This document shows positions 33,681 to 48,254 of a stretch of DNA of 60,000 nucleotides, piece after piece (position 1 is the stretch's first letter; each line of letters opens with the position of its first letter). The position numbers and the translations under genes were made by a program. The notes beneath the pieces are model-generated. The model was not told where the DNA came from, made no database searches, and saw nothing but the letters and a program-made list of their open reading frames with translations. The stretch is from Owenia fusiformis (taxonomy: Eukaryota > Annelida > Polychaeta > Sabellida > Oweniidae): the NCBI GenBank assembly GCA_903813345.2, contig CAIIXF020000011.1, positions 1,204,571 to 1,264,570 on the forward strand, read 5' to 3'.

Positions 33681-34531
33681 ACATAAAGAATTACAATAAA
33701 CATTATTTCTTTGCCAGGAAAGGCTAGTTATGCGGACTGTAGGCTCTCTAGAGGAAGTTTGTAAAAGTATGCCACACTTTCGAAAGTAACAAATGTAAAT
33801 ACGTAGCTCGTATTTCAAGTCTGGTGCGTCTGGTTTGGAAAGTTTCTCAAGTTTGCTCCTAAAATGCGCATGGCCAGACCAAGACGTAACCCATGTAGCG
33901 ATTATTGGATATCTTGAAAATAAATGTGGAAAAATATCAAAACCAAATTTCTAATTGTTGTCGTATAATGCAACAATCTCTGTTATATCAAAATGTCAAA
34001 ATAATGTTAATTTCACACAGACTTCTGTATACTATGTATGGTATTGTGTGGGGTTTAAGGCGTTGGTTTATATCCGTGTGTGTGTTTTGCTTACAAGGGA
34101 GAGGCGGTAAGAGCGGGTGTAGCTCCCCTTTTGTTTTCATGTTTTTAGAATATTTGGCGTCTACTTTACGTCAGTCTTTCCATTATGAGTGTCTGCGCCG
34201 TATTACTTTTCAAATATTTCATGGTTAATGTTGTTTTTTAAAAAGATCTCGAGTGCGTTAAAATAAACATACATTACATTTTGTGTTTTATATACAACAT
34301 TCGAATAAATATTTATGTATCCCATTGAAATGCCTCCGCGATGATGAAAAGTGGCTGTCATTTAACGTGTGCCGTTTAGTTGAAACCTTTCTCTTGGCTT
34401 TGTGAATGATGAATACTCGTGAAAAGACCCTCTTTAGATTCTGAAGGGTTTATTATGGGTTTATTGTCTATAAAAAGTTCATGTTTTTTCTATTAGTTGT
34501 GTGTGGTACAGGTGACATATGTGTAGATGTA

Positions 34532-34746
34532 CACTCCCCTCCATAAGTTTGGCAACTGGGTGTTTATATAAGATAGCAAATTTCGGATATTTACTGTCAA
34601 TGTCTGAATCTAAATTTCTTCCGTTATGACAATAGTTCGAAAATTTACAATAAATGTGTTGTTTTTTAAATCGCAAATCAAACACTATAAAACGGGTATC
34701 ATAAGTGATTTTAAAGGATACATTCAAACGTATACTGGGGGGGGTG
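34532..34746. mobile_element. Tc1/mariner-type MITE (CACTCCC family), 215 bp
   Basis: TA-flanked. Left end CACTCCCCTCCATAAGTTTG, then GCAACTGGG; right end degenerate (CAAACGTATACTGGGGGGGG, then TG), whose complement still aligns with the left end. Size matches the 217-bp copy at 17108. Confidence 0.75.
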
Positions 34747-35875
34747 TACTACTAGTTTCTTGTGTGCTATTTGGAGTGCAGAATTCACACGATCTAGCAT
34801 ATGGCTCCAAGATCGAATCATGGACAAACAAGACACATCACATATTTCACATCTAGATCAATGACACGTCAAATCATACTTTTCATTATTGCACACATCA
34901 AATCGCAGATACACCATTGCACATCAATTTACAGGGTATGGTATTGCACACCAAATCACATTTCATTATCCATATCAGACTTTATAAGATTTCACTGCGC
35001 CATATGATAAAAATGCATTTTCCCACTACACTCAGAAACCGTGTTTTCGCGGCACTACTTGCTTCAGTAAAATAACTACATTTACAGAGTACGTATATTT
35101 CTGAATCAAGTTACAATCGGTCGTCGAACGCCTCGCTCGATTTACGCGGACTATATACCCAACACATGGTAAGCAATGTAACGTTATTGAGAAACAGTGC
35201 AATTTAGCGCAATTTAAACGCGATAAAAAATTCCTAGAACACATGCTTTGTTTTACAACTTGGCGTCTCGATCTGATCGATTTCCTGGCCACCGGTTCTC
35301 AGGGTCTCTCGTCATATTACGTTAAACGTCAATAAAATATGGTTCGAACAAAAACTGTTATGTAAATATTATAGTATTCTAACCTTTCTTGATTGGGGTT
35401 CACATTTCATGTCCAACGGGCATTTTTATCGCAAAAACTCAAACCTAAAACACTGACAACTGGACTGCAATTAAATTGTATAATATAGCTGATATCGCTT
35501 TTCGATGATTGAGTAATGTCAAATGTATGTGAATACCTGGGGGGTTTTGATAAAAAATAAATATGAGGAAATTATATAACAGAATGATTGATACGGTGGT
35601 ATATGATATGGAGGAGTGTGCGAATGAAATTGATTATAAAAGTGTATAACTTGAAAATAGTTCCATTTTTTTTATATTCAGGACAAAACAATAAGCGGAG
35701 ATACTGGAAACAAGATAACTAAATAACGCCGTAAAATGAATCAGAATATTATTCTGAAAGTATAAATTTGCATTTTTTAGAGAAGGGACAAAGAGCGAAA
35801 TTCGGTAAAAACAAACCCCTATTATCCATATCTAACAAGCATTTACAATACCTACTACATGTGTACTATAACATA

Positions 35876-36115
35876 ATGATTATACCACTCAGAATTCAAG
35901 TATTACTATTTCTTACAATCGTTATAATTCAAATGGCTACTTGTGTTGATCTTCTTACGAGTAATCCAGTTTGGCCCATGGAGTTTAAAGTAAATACGAT
36001 TACATCAAGTTATTTGGAAAAACAGGGAGTTGGAGAAGATTGGGTAATATTGGCCACTTTCCAGAATGCTAAGAGAAAACTGAAACATTTTTATGAAATA
36101 TATAAACATATATAA
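35876..36115 (+). CDS. Candidate small secreted-protein frame
   Basis: ATG at 35876 (A at -3) opens MIIPLRIQVLLFLTIVIIQM then ATCVD, a strong signal-peptide profile. It is followed by about 54 residues (NPVWPMEFKVNTITSSYLEK, GVGEDWVILATF) to a stop. A possible donor lies after GATTGG (GTAATA). The family is unknown. AT-rich DNA readily makes false hydrophobic starts, so confidence is low. If real, it would lie inside the putative Ig intron on the same strand. Confidence 0.25.
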   Translation: MIIPLRIQVLLFLTIVIIQMATCVDLLTSNPVWPMEFKVNTITSSYLEKQGVGEDWVILATFQNAKRKLKHFYEIYKHI

Positions 36116-37328
36116 ACATTATAATTAGAATCAGTAATGAAAAGAAACACCGTCCAGAATAATAAAAATAAGATAAAGTTTGTTAAAAATTAAATTAATT
36201 AAAATTGTTTCATAAAATATATAAAAATTATAATTAAACTAATTAGAGAAAAATGACATTGTGAAATTAAAGAACTATCAAACAGTATGATGGCATGCTA
36301 ATTAAAAGTATTACATGTATGTATCCATTTGGTTATATTATTTATTTTGTAATTATGTTAATTTATATCAGTATAATACAATTATATCAAACTATGAATA
36401 TAACAATTGTTATATTAAATTATCATATTGCATCGTAATTATTTATTTTACGTAGCACACTCGTCAACATCGATGTTGCTATTGTTAAATAATTACGGGG
36501 CAAATATGTAACATTATGTAAGACACATTTTGAACAACTGTTATCAATGGGAACCCATCTTGATAGTGTAACATTTTAAAGGTCGTCTACTCTTGACACA
36601 CTGAACAAGCTTGAGATTCACTGTTTCGACCAGAAGGTAAAAACTCCGGGGTAAAAAACGCGTATATCCGTATATGAATATAGTACAATTCACCCAACAA
36701 TATATAAGGTGATGGAGCACTGGTTAACTTACAAATGTGTTCAATTAAAAACATAAACTCTTACCATTCCCTCTATTGTCTATTTGCCACTTGTCAAACT
36801 CGCCTACCAGTTTAATATCCAGACGCCATGCCTTTGAAATCTAAGATGACACCCTATTCAGAAAATGTGTTGGGTAGCGGGGGGGGTGAGAATTTGGTGC
36901 AAGTATACTATCTTCAGGTTGCGTGGATTTAACCTTTATAGGACATAACACCTGTCGCCCAGAGCACCTGGAATCTAATCCCGATTATAGATATATATAT
37001 TGGACTAATTATTCCAATTTTCCCATTTCAGTAATTATGATCATCCGTCCGCATGAATAATTGACATGACTCATTAATACGTTGATTGCAAAATTTCCGA
37101 AGGTGAATCAAGGTGATGATTACAAGGATATCGTATACTAATTCGATGAATTATACCTTTCAAAATCCAAATTTGAATCCCCCATTATATATCATTGACT
37201 CTCTGATGTCATAAACTTACATATTGGCCACCACAAATACAATATACAGAACGCTATAACTACAAAAAAAAGTCACCATAACACAAGTATTTTTTGTAAA
37301 ATACAGCATGACCAAATTCACAAGAAAA

Positions 37329-37761
37329 TTAGCAGATTGCAGATTGCTTGCGATATGGTTGACAATATAATAAAGTCATTGATACTGCTAAAGCTTTCGA
37401 TTCTAACCCAGTTGTAAATCCTTTTGGTTCAATCGTTATTCTCTGTAGCTTAATCCATCCAAGTATTTCAAGCAGGGTATGGCTAAAAGGAACTGGTAGA
37501 AGAAAACTAGTTGTATTTGCATTAGAACCATTGTATTTTCGTATCCTTTTCCATACTGGTCTTCCAAGGAGTGAATTTCCATACCTACCTATTTGGAGAC
37601 ATGAATATGATGCCAGTATGTACTTTGCATACGTTTTTTCAATAAAGACAGCCACAATTGACACTTGGTATAGACGATACATTGACTGTGACACTACCCT
37701 CCTACACCTAATACCAAAGAATAGCGGTAATTACCACCAGATGAAGCTCTACATGAAATGA
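37329..37761. other. Region open on both strands
   Basis: The minus frame (37329-37694, 121 codons with start) and a plus frame (about 37357-37761, open for about 134 codons, with YLPIWRHEYDASMYFAYVF and DTWYRRYIDCDTTLLHLIP) overlap almost fully. Such double openness in AT-rich DNA suggests a former coding segment, perhaps from a transposon, but neither product matches a family I know. Confidence 0.3.
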
Positions 37762-40424
37762 ACAGGGAAAAAGTTTTCTCTCCTGTATTAGAGAACACCT
37801 CACCACAAATGCTCTTCCGTACAGCCCGACCCCCCCCCCCCCCTCCCACAACGAATCCATCAGTTTGGCAGCCTAAGTAAACCTAAGGCTCCAAATCGGA
37901 ATTTTCAACCTTTTTTAAGGGAGTGTAGATTTATGAAAAAAAGATGTGACATCTCCTTGAAAGATCATGTGTATATGACAGACAGATTATGTCTTCTTAA
38001 TTTGTATTTCTACGTTGACACGTTTATTAACGATCTGACAGAATCCATTCATCGTAATTCATTTTTTGTATGATTATTTATTTCATCAATTCATGCACGA
38101 ATTTATTAAACTGCCATTTAGCGTGGATGATTACGTTTTAATATCCGTGCTTTATGACTGAATGGTCTCGAATGTTGACCTTAGTTTGGGCCATTTTATT
38201 ATAAGGATGTTCATTGATTATCTCATTTCAATTACGACATTGACTGTCTCTTCAATTACGACACTGTCTGACTCTTCCCCACTTGTTGGCAAAGGAGCCT
38301 CTTCAATCTAAATGATAAAGATATCTGAAAGATATAACCTTCAAAATCGGATCCTTGGCAGCCTTTGCAACATTGCAGCATCGTATTTTATTTTCTTGAA
38401 TTCATTTCTATACATCATTCTGTTTATTTTCAAGCTACGTGTTGTTAAGAGGTCTTTTACGTGGACGTCTAGAATTATTGTCCTCGAGGATTAGTTCACC
38501 CCTTGTACTCGGATTTTACTTGCCGGATTGAGTATGAAAGAAAAATAAATCAGTTGTAGTTGGATTCCTTGGAAAACTAATTTTGAGGGGGTCAGTAATC
38601 CCTGGGGATCATGCAATTACACGTTCACGTTTAATTTCTCCAATAACGTGAAACTAACCCCCCCGCTATTGTATTCTTCATTTTGGATCTCGGAGCCCAG
38701 CGGTCGGAAGATGAAGCTGTGTTGAAAATATATAGCAAACAATCCATAATTAAAATATGGATAATTCGCGCAATCAATCAATTTATGATTAATAATTGAC
38801 ATTTGCTAATCCAATTCAGCTGCTATTGTTAAGCTAAATTGACCGATAGTTTTCAAGTTTTTTTATTTGTGATTTGTATTTTCGTTCCTTTGTCTCGGGG
38901 CGACTGTTTGTTTTTGGAAAAAAACGTCGAACCTAGACAAAGTTAGACTCATAATTAATTACATTGAAGACTCATTACAATGACAATTTTACAATGACAA
39001 ATCTTTACAAGATAATTTAAATACAATGACGAGTTTTCCCCTAAATACAATGACAGCTCTTCAGTTAACTCAAATACAAAGATTCGTCTTATTAAGTCTT
39101 TGGTAACTTAAACAAGCTCAAATATGATGAAGAATCTCAAATACAGAATCTTTAAAGTTAACTAAAATACAGAATCTTTAGTTACGCTGACTAAAATGCA
39201 ATAAGTCTCAGACAATATCACAAATCGTTTTTGCAAATCGACACCGTGTAAACAGGATTCTCAAGACAAGTCACTTATTCCAAAGCAATTATTTGATTTG
39301 CTGGAAAAAGCAAAGATACCGACTCGGATCACGTTCGGAAATTAACATCGTTCTGTTAAATGATAAAAAGCCAATTTCCAACAAATGTCTATAACAAAAG
39401 CATACTTTGTGTATTATAGAATTCCGGCGGCCCGTGAGAATAATGCGAATTCAATAGTTGTAATTGATATTTATTTTTTACTTTTGAGGCCTAATTATAG
39501 CGCAATCAATCAGCTCAATTACGCTGAGCCCTGACAGATGATTGGACGTTTGACGGATTTCATCTGGTTTAACCTACAGAACATACACAGCGGTACTAAG
39601 AAATCTAGTGAATCGGGATTAAATATTAATCACCTATTAACTGTAACAAGACATCATAGAATTTATTCCCTGACAAATCTCTAAAATTGATTTGATGTTT
39701 AATTGACATGTGTCAACCTTACCAAAACGAGGCCCGATATAACCCGGATGAAACAATGGACGGCACCTGCTAAAATCCCAAAATGCGCAACAATCATACT
39801 CATTTAGTATTGTAAAACATTGAGAGATCTCAAAATGTTCGACTTGAAAGGGAATCTGTAATCTAATACGAAGTACTAGCTATGAATCATGAGTCTGACA
39901 TAAGCCTTTAGGGACTGAACGGGGTTTGAGGCAAACTCGCGAGAGATCTTCTTAATACAAAAATGACATTTCGGTCACAATAGTCTATCAATTTGATGCA
40001 ACAGGAACCCTACGATTAAATATCATCAAAAACTTTTATATTTTTTTATAACCCCCTCGTGTGCATCCGTCTCGCTTCTTCCTTAACAAATTAATTTTTC
40101 TTGGGTTTATTGTTGGATTCGATATCATTGATTTTGCATTGAAGCCTGGAATCGGGAATACGTGAGTTATTTGTGATTTTCAGAGCTTATATCACGTCTG
40201 GGAATCAGATGCCAACATCAAAGACAATATAAAAAGTAATTACATGTCATTTACCAAATATGTAAAGTTCGTAAACGCAGTCAGGAAAACATGATGTTAT
40301 ATAAATGACACATTTTCAAAACAACATCAAATATACTTTTCAAATGTACAGTAAAATACAGAATAAAACTGTGCGATTTCATCCACTGGTTGAGAGTCTT
40401 TTCTTTATCCTGTAGAAAAAAACT

Positions 40425-40580
40425 TCCGGGCCCCTTAAATCAAAAAGTGGGCCCAAATTTTGAAATTTTGAGGCCCGTCTTCTCACAGATTTGACCTAAA
40501 ATTAAAAAATAAGGCCTTAAAGGCCCATTAATGACCAAAAGGCCCCATTTTTTTACGGGCCCACCCAAAGGGCCCAAACT
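40425..40580. repeat. GGCCC-rich cluster
   Basis: Seven or more GGCCC/GGGCCC motifs in about 155 bp, separated by A/T runs, in otherwise AT-rich DNA. Some are in inverted order. Confidence 0.6.
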
Positions 40581-43212
40581 AGTATTGGAAAGAGTACAAT
40601 TTACTTGAGATATTTCCATATTTTCCGACCTTCATGAGCCTCAAATCTGGCTGTCAAGTCATATTTACACACATGAACAATCTGGGCAAAAGTCAAGTAC
40701 TTGATTCTATTTCACAAAGGGGGATAATCCCTCTTAAATCCCGATAATCGCTAAACGTCAAGAAGGGTTATGCGTTTCTTTTATTTGTCATAAGGACTTG
40801 TATCCGACTAATACCAAAATACTTAAACTTCGAGACCACTTAATACAAACTGTCGCCCAAAAGGATAAGGGGTAACAATTAATACAGCGCCTTGAGAATA
40901 TCAAAGCAAAGAAAACCGACCAGGAAAACAGAACAAAGCTAGCGTATGGTCATATCAAACGTACAGAGCTAGCGCATGTTAGCATCAAACGCATAGAGAA
41001 TGTAGTGATTCTAAAAGCCCCGAAGGACAAGTAAAATGAGACACAGCCAAATTGTGTGGGCTCTTGTGCAAATTGTTAGAATAACATAAGAACAATCAAA
41101 ACAAACCAAACTATATAGAGGCCAGTTATAGGGACGCAACACTCCTACATGCCCAGTGTCGTTTGACTATCAAAAAGTTATAAAAATATTATTAGATAAT
41201 CACTATAACTAAAGTATGTTTGACAGTAGCAAAGTATGTTTTATACATAGTGCATTTTACACAAAGTATGTTTTCGAATGGTGGCGGGCTTGTGGTAAGG
41301 AACTGCGAACATTATTTTAAGAGCAGTAGGGTTTGTTTATCTACGATAACCTAGGCGCAAACCCATAAGTGGGTTCAACTGTTTTAGAATTTAAATCTGG
41401 TTTCATTTAACACTATTATCTACTTATTCTTTCGAGACAACCCTCGCAAGGAAAATATTTCAATTTTCCCGATTACGTTTTATGAAAATAGATTAAATGT
41501 TATCAAATCCTCCAAAAGTACAATTAATCTCCCAACTTAAGAAAGTAAGTGTTCGGTTTTTATAATTGGCTATAGTTGCTTTACTATGAGTAAGTAGAAT
41601 AGTGTCGTAGTTCTTTGATTTATTGTTTTTTGAATGGCATCGAAAGGACTTGAAAAACTAAGTACAGAATCAAAACAGACTGCCAGAAGAGGTTTCACCA
41701 CAGTGATATCAAAGATAAATATGTACATGTACTCCTAAGCACAAATGCCAATGGCAAAAATACCAAGAAAGATTACAATTGGACGACGGAAACAAACACC
41801 AATATAAAAAAATCAGCAGTTAATTGTACAACCCTATCCGCAGTTCCAACATCCAGAAACGAAAATCTCAAGCTCAAAACTGAGGATTATGTGACGTTAT
41901 AGCCACACTGATGTCATTAAAAAACATGCTACAAACTTGATATTACATGTTTGTTCTAAACAAAGACGAAGATCTCTTTTAAGAAGCCAAAACACAAGTC
42001 GTCAAACGTTAACAAAGGGTAGTATGCTGCTCACAATCGAAGCTATAATTGATGATGCAAAGCAACTGGTTTCAGTGAACACGATTTCGTAAAGTTGATT
42101 ATAAGTCATGAATGAAACATCAATCTAGTTAACAATTCATTGATTAAACCAAAGACAGATATAAGATTAGAGTCATTGATTTAATTACTTTGATTCCAAA
42201 AGAATCCAGCGACATTATTTTAATAAAGTTATCAAATTATGATAGCTAATGGAAAGCGACAGACTCTTGCCATATGCCTCGAATGACTCAGGCATCGGCT
42301 TCCGATGTCAAGAGCTCCACTGTCGCCAAAGATCAAATATGGGGTAGTCGCCTCGCCCAAGTGGCTCGGGTGTATCGCAAATGTCATATCTTGTGTCAAT
42401 GTAACATTGAAAAGATGTTGTGTGGGAAACAGGAAAGCGGAAATATCGTTGGTAACTAAGTAAGGGGATTTAATTAATTTCTTCTCGTTTGATTGGAAAA
42501 TATAATATCGAATACCACGGGGGAACGTTAGCAATTTGTCAGTGTTTTACCGTGACAGTAAAGCGTTGTGATTGAAAAAGTCGTACGTATCAAGAATTAT
42601 AGCACTGAAACCATGTACTCCCATTCTGATATGCATCACATCTTTCTGCCTTCAACTAGAAATAAGAAAGAATTGAAAGAAGAGAGAGGAAAGGCATGGT
42701 TTCTCATGATAGAAAACTCCAACGAGTACATGATTATTAGGTAATGAGGCTAAGGAACGTATGCATTTCAATGAGAATCCACTGTACTTACCCATCTCTA
42801 CGAATTCTTTATGCTGCATAGGCCTCCGTATGGGATTAAAATAGCGTTCATTGTTTTAAGCTTTGTCGCTTTCGCTTATTGGTCACTGATCGGAGACTCT
42901 GTTACGTGCATAATTCTTCAAGATACATGCTCACAATGCATGGCTCAATATTTTCTTATGATTTACTAAAACATCCAATAACAGAAGCTACAAACTATTC
43001 TATCAATGTTAACGTTTCAGCAATTGCATTTCATCGTTTGCCAGTTGCACCATGTTACTGCATTAATATACAAAAAGTGATATTCAGTTTTGTAAAAGTT
43101 TCAAAGAAAAATGGCACATTTCGTATTTTTCCAGTTTCGACAATGTGCCGAATTATTATACAAAATGTATAATGTTCAGTTTTGTATTTTTTCAAGAAAA
43201 TGTCTAGTTTCA

Positions 43213-43250
43213 TACAACACAGCACAACATAACACAACACAACACAACAA
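43213..43250. repeat. ACAAC-type microsatellite
   Basis: CACAACACAACACAACAA-like simple repeat. Confidence 0.8.
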
Positions 43251-45777
43251 GTAGAACACTCCTTCAAGAGTTTTCACGTTCCTCTACATTTTCTGTTTTC
43301 CCGCCGAACTCACCAGCTAAGACATTTGAAAATTAATGAGAAAATATAATTTCAATAGCATTGGTTTCTAACCTAAATGAATCAAATTAAATTAAATAAT
43401 TCTAGGCGGTGTATGTAAGTGAGTCCATCAGTAATCGTCCAGATGCTTTTTCCAATGGTACATTATTTAGGGGTTTAATAAGGAAATTGAACAGCGTGTG
43501 TGTTATACTTAGTACAATAAGTGAGACGTAAGCTGTTATCTTAGAGTTATCTTTGTAAAGTTGCAACTATACTTTGTTGCTTTCTTAAACAGGTGTAAGA
43601 AACCAGAACTAAAGATGTTTCTAGTTATATTAACAACTAGAGCGAACCCATATGGTTCGCGTTTTTACTCGTAGAAGCTGCTTTATCATTAAAATCGTGT
43701 TGTTCGCTTGTTCAATGCAGACGAACATATGTAATTGCTATTTAATGGCGGCTTAGGTGAGCCCAAAAGTGTATATTAGCCCACGAATCTGGCCTTCTTT
43801 TCAGAATAGGTCTCATATATCATGTATATGGAAAAAAGTTAAATCTGAAAAAAGTTAAAAGTTAAAAAAGTGAAGAAAAAAATCTAATACATTGTTCATT
43901 TTCTCTCAGCTCGTGTACAAATTGGCCAGCTTGTTCATATTTGTTATCTACATGTTCCTGTGTGTTGATGACACGATAGCTATTTTCAGTTTGTTTTGAA
44001 AGGTCATCTAATTCCACAATCAAATAGCCACAACAACATTCTATCACATACTGCCCCTAAAAGCCCATTCGCCAGGTGCTCTATTTCATCAAATCATCCC
44101 TAGCATGTAAAACAACCCTGTTTTAATCCATATCGGATTGTCTCACTCTTACTTCAACAGGCGATTTCTTACAGTTTTGATGTTTACAATAATTTAGCAA
44201 TTCGTCGATGACGTTTGAACGTGAAATACACTTTAACTAAAAAGTGCAACGAATTGATTTCCTGATTTCGTATGCTAATTGAAAAAAGACCTGACTCAAA
44301 GGATACCTCTCAATGAAAGAGGGTAGATATATTTCAACTCTAGAAAAGGGTGCTGTAAAAAGGGGGGGTCCAAATATAAGGTTTTTAATGTAATAGATGT
44401 ATCAACGCCAATTGAATTCGTGTAAAACTAAAATCGCATGTTAGCTAGATAGACGTGGGCGATGCGCCCGAAGATTTATCTAAATATCATTTCATTAACG
44501 GTCATATGTAATGAGGAAGTACGTAATAGATATGTCTGATATAAAAATACTGTCTTTAATTGTTGTATTTATTGGTTTGGGTTCGTGAACTCAATCATCC
44601 TTGTTAATATGTGTTATCGATGTCACCAAAGATGGTACAAAACACCTTATAAGCACCGAAGGGACGATTGACGGGGGGTATTTTTGCAGGGATAGGTTTT
44701 TGGGCGTCTTATTTTATAGAATAAGCAACAACTTAGAAAAATAAGATTTTCAATCCTCATATATTAAAAGCTTAATCTAAATTTTCGAAAGGGGTCTACA
44801 TTTGTCTTACCTCTCATGTCCAATTTTCACTTCTGTCTTTGATAATTAGGAATGACATTTGACCTTATTTTGATCGCTGTGTTGTGCTAATTACTAGTTA
44901 GTTCAGGATTAAGTGCTTTTATTTCTACTTTAGTAGTCTCCCTTGCAAAGTAGTTACTCATAATCTTGCTTCAGGATTGAGGAACCCCCTATCTCTTTCA
45001 TCAACACAACATATGTAGTAGTTTTGTAATATGTTTTAATACGTTGTTAAAGAGGGGTCCAGGGGCTTGCAATTGAAGCAAGTATAACTTACTCAGAGAG
45101 TAGTAAATGGTACTACTGGCTGAATATTGCCAGGGTATGATATCTTAAATTAAGCATGGAGAAGTTGAAGAATGTCTCAATTTGGACAGATGGACGTCAT
45201 GGATGGTTTGAACAGCCGGTCCAGTCCAGTCAAAACAGACACGGTTCTCTCAATCGTAATTGTATCATCCATTACATCTGCCTTGCCCAGGTGATATCTC
45301 AATCTAATTCTTATAACACTCGGTATCTAAAACGCTTATATCGTTTATACTAAGGTTATCGTATTTTCAGGAATGTAACATAAGACGGAATATGTGTGGT
45401 CGTCGTTCAGTAGAACTTTGCAATATTCCCGGATTTGGATCAAAATATTGAATATTTTATTTACCCTGATTGTAAGGGATGACTTATTTGAGCTGAAGAG
45501 AATGTAGGAAATTCGACTCTATATTTCGCCAATGTTTGCATAACTCACTTTGAAAATAAGCATCGTTTGTAAACATTTAGTCCATCTGAGTTAGAAACAT
45601 ATGTTCGTTGGTGTCTGCAAGCCTCTGTACTTCACTTTATAACAGATACATCCATTAAAGTGTCGGGTCTGTGGGCTTACAGAGATCAATCACGATGTAA
45701 CAAGCGAGAGACGCTCAGAACTCCGTTGCTATGGCTATCAGTTATCAGGGGAAGATAGCAAGAGTTGTAATAATATA

Positions 45778-45950
45778 AATGTATCAATTTGAAATTGGGT
45801 GCGCCTTTTAATTTTCAACCTACTGACGTATCAATCTGAATTCGCGCAAGGCTTTTACCCTACAAATGTATCAATCTAAATTCTGCCAAGGTCTTTGATG
45901 AATGTATCAATCTGAATTTGGGCAAGGTCTATAATTCTACAAATATAAAA
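45778..45950. repeat. About 60-bp degenerate tandem repeat
   Basis: Four units with AATGTATCAATCTGAATT, GCAAGGTCTTT and CTACAAATGT blocks. Confidence 0.7.
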
Positions 45951-46124
45951 TTTAAAATATATTTTAAAGGCAGTGACAAAATTGGGAGTAAATATGGCCC
46001 CACCCCCCCCCCCCCCCTCCATATCAAATATGTGCATCGTTTGAAAAAGTATTGGGATTTGTACAAAAGATCTGTTGTAAAGACTGGTCGGGGGCTTCTT
46101 GATAGCCTATTACAGAAGAAACGC

Positions 46125-46286
46125 CCGGTGTGAAAGAAACTATGCCCCCCGGTGATTATGGTCCCCCTTCTTAACGGCCCTTACTGGCCCTGATCGTGTA
46201 TAAGATAATAAGGGAAAGAAGTCACCATATAAATCAATGAAGAGAAGGACCATAATTTGATAGGACCTTCTACCCTTTAACACCGG
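46125..46286 (+). mobile_element. MITE, CCGGTGT family, copy 1
   Basis: A 162-bp element with inverted ends CCGGTGTGAAAG and CCGGTGTTAAAG (complement). It contains GATTATGGTCCCCC and GGCCCTTACTGGCCCTGAT blocks. A second copy lies inverted at 58221-58391. Confidence 0.85.
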
Positions 46287-46841
46287 GAGATACATACAAT
46301 TTACCATTTGACTTGACAGCGACCAAATTCGAATTACGAATTCATAAACACCAGACAGAGTCTAAAAAATTGACTTATTTCTAAGTTAATATAGAATTGG
46401 CCTCTAATAATCTGTATTTGTCTTATGTGTCAGTTCTGAATATGGATTTACAGTGATAATTAGGAACATTTGAAGTATGATCGGTCCCCTGGTACCCGAG
46501 ACAAATAGTGACACCACTTGATGACGCCTTTTAAATCTGAATGCACCGATAATTCATAATGTCCAATCCCCAAGGTCTTGTTTCATCTAACGATTGCCTT
46601 ACCTTCGCTAATAAAAGAATTAACGTTACGTAGACATCCTAGAATTTCATTCAGATAGTGAATTTCTATTTAGTTATTTCGTCGGTAATGTCCGTCAATC
46701 CCCATCGGTATAAGCCGTTCGGGACACTCCGGTGATATAAATAGTATGGTCATATGTTTCAATCGATATATTTGGCCAATAATCTGTATGCTCTTTGAGC
46801 CTAACAAAAATAAACTATATTTGATATAAAAATATGATGCT

Positions 46842-47081
46842 GTGAAAGAAACGAAAAATACACATGATATAAGAATTGATACTGTGAAAGAAAAAGAAAG
46901 AAAAAACCGGCGACAAAGATGGAATCGGAGACTCCATCAACTGAGAAACGATAGAATCCATGTTGACAATAATTATGCAAATGATATCGAGAGTATTGAA
47001 CACCCACTTCAGTCTACGCCAAATGAAAATCAAAGTGAAATACAACACACTCTGGATGCTGACGTCTCCACTGATCATTAG
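46842..47081 (+). pseudogene. Protein-like open frame without a start
   Basis: About 80 codons of hydrophilic sequence (KEKERKNRRQRWNRRLHQLR, DNNYANDIESIEHPLQSTPN) ending in TAG. A stop at about 46828 and the absence of an in-frame ATG or an acceptor AG upstream argue against an intact exon. It looks like a fragment of a cellular or transposon protein; no family recognised. Confidence 0.25.
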
Positions 47082-47846
47082 CGGTTGTCTCGTCTCTAAA
47101 GATTGTCTTCGTGTCACAGAAATTAATATTCACCCATGGTTCGAATTTCAGGTTTTCTCAGTGGATTGTCTATTACATGGCGTTGTGTCACACGCAATCG
47201 TAAGAATGTGAAATTAAAATTGTAGCTAGAATCGATGCATAAAATGCAGTTTGGGTTCAGTAACAAAGTTCTGATCTAGGAAAGGACCCAACTCCGACCA
47301 CGCATTGTAACATAAAAGTTTAGGTCAACTCTTATTACAGAAGATATTGTGGGGTCAGTTTTGAATTATGAAATCATATTTAAAGGGACATTCCTTGACA
47401 GACCACCACTCTATGATCGCAAATATGATTTTGGTTAGAGAAATGTGTTCAAAATGTGTTTCGAATGAAATATAGCATACATCTTTTCTTTCTAGTTGTT
47501 TTGATATTATGCCTTTATGCCATATTTTAATGGAGTTAAGGTTATCTCATGGGGTTATCTTCGTATTATAAGGTTATCCTGATATTTAACCCATCGTTGG
47601 ATATTCCTCGGACGCTTAGTCTCCTAATTAATGGCCCTTCCATCCAAAAACGCTGACCCTCTGATTAAGACGCCGCAGTAATTTTCCAATCTAAGTAGCT
47701 ATTATCATTTGGTTTTGTTACTTTTCCGAACACATTAGGTTCAATTGTGTTCGAATTATAGCTTATGGTACCGGCAAATTTTGTTATATTTCACAAGACA
47801 GCAAGGGCAATAAACCTATGTAGAACTTTTGAGGATTTATTAGATA

Positions 47847-48029
47847 CACTCCCCTAAATTAGTTTGGCAATTGGACATCTCAATCGTAACATTTTAAGCC
47901 CCTTTGTATTCGAATCTTATTATTGTTCCTCATAGGTCGGGCATATTTAACTTTTTGAAACTACCCAGCATAAATTCTTCCACGTGGTCTGAAATAACTT
48001 TTCGAGTTGCCAAACATTTTTGGGTAGTG
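47847..48029. mobile_element. Tc1/mariner-type MITE (CACTCCC family), 183 bp
   Basis: TA-flanked, with left end CACTCCCCTAAATTAGTTTG, then GCAATTGG, and right end (complement) CACTACCCAAAAATGTTTGG, then CAACTCG. Diverged copy. Confidence 0.72.
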
Positions 48030-48254
48030 TACATTCTGTTAGTTGCTTCATTATCAATTATGTAACATCATGTAGCGTTTGTTAATTAGTAGTTGCCTTA
48101 CATTTAACAGAATCAGAGATTATCTGATAAAAATGTATGTGCGGAAAGCGGGGTGATCCTGAATCTGAATAAATCGAACATTTGTAATCTATTACCTTGA
48201 TAAGGTCAATAGCCAAGGTCATAGTCCCGTTTCGAGCCTCCGAACAGGAGAGCA

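Noticed and set aside
35032-35292. Basic 86-codon minus frame
   Set aside because: It would start at GTG, not ATG, and has no acceptor upstream.
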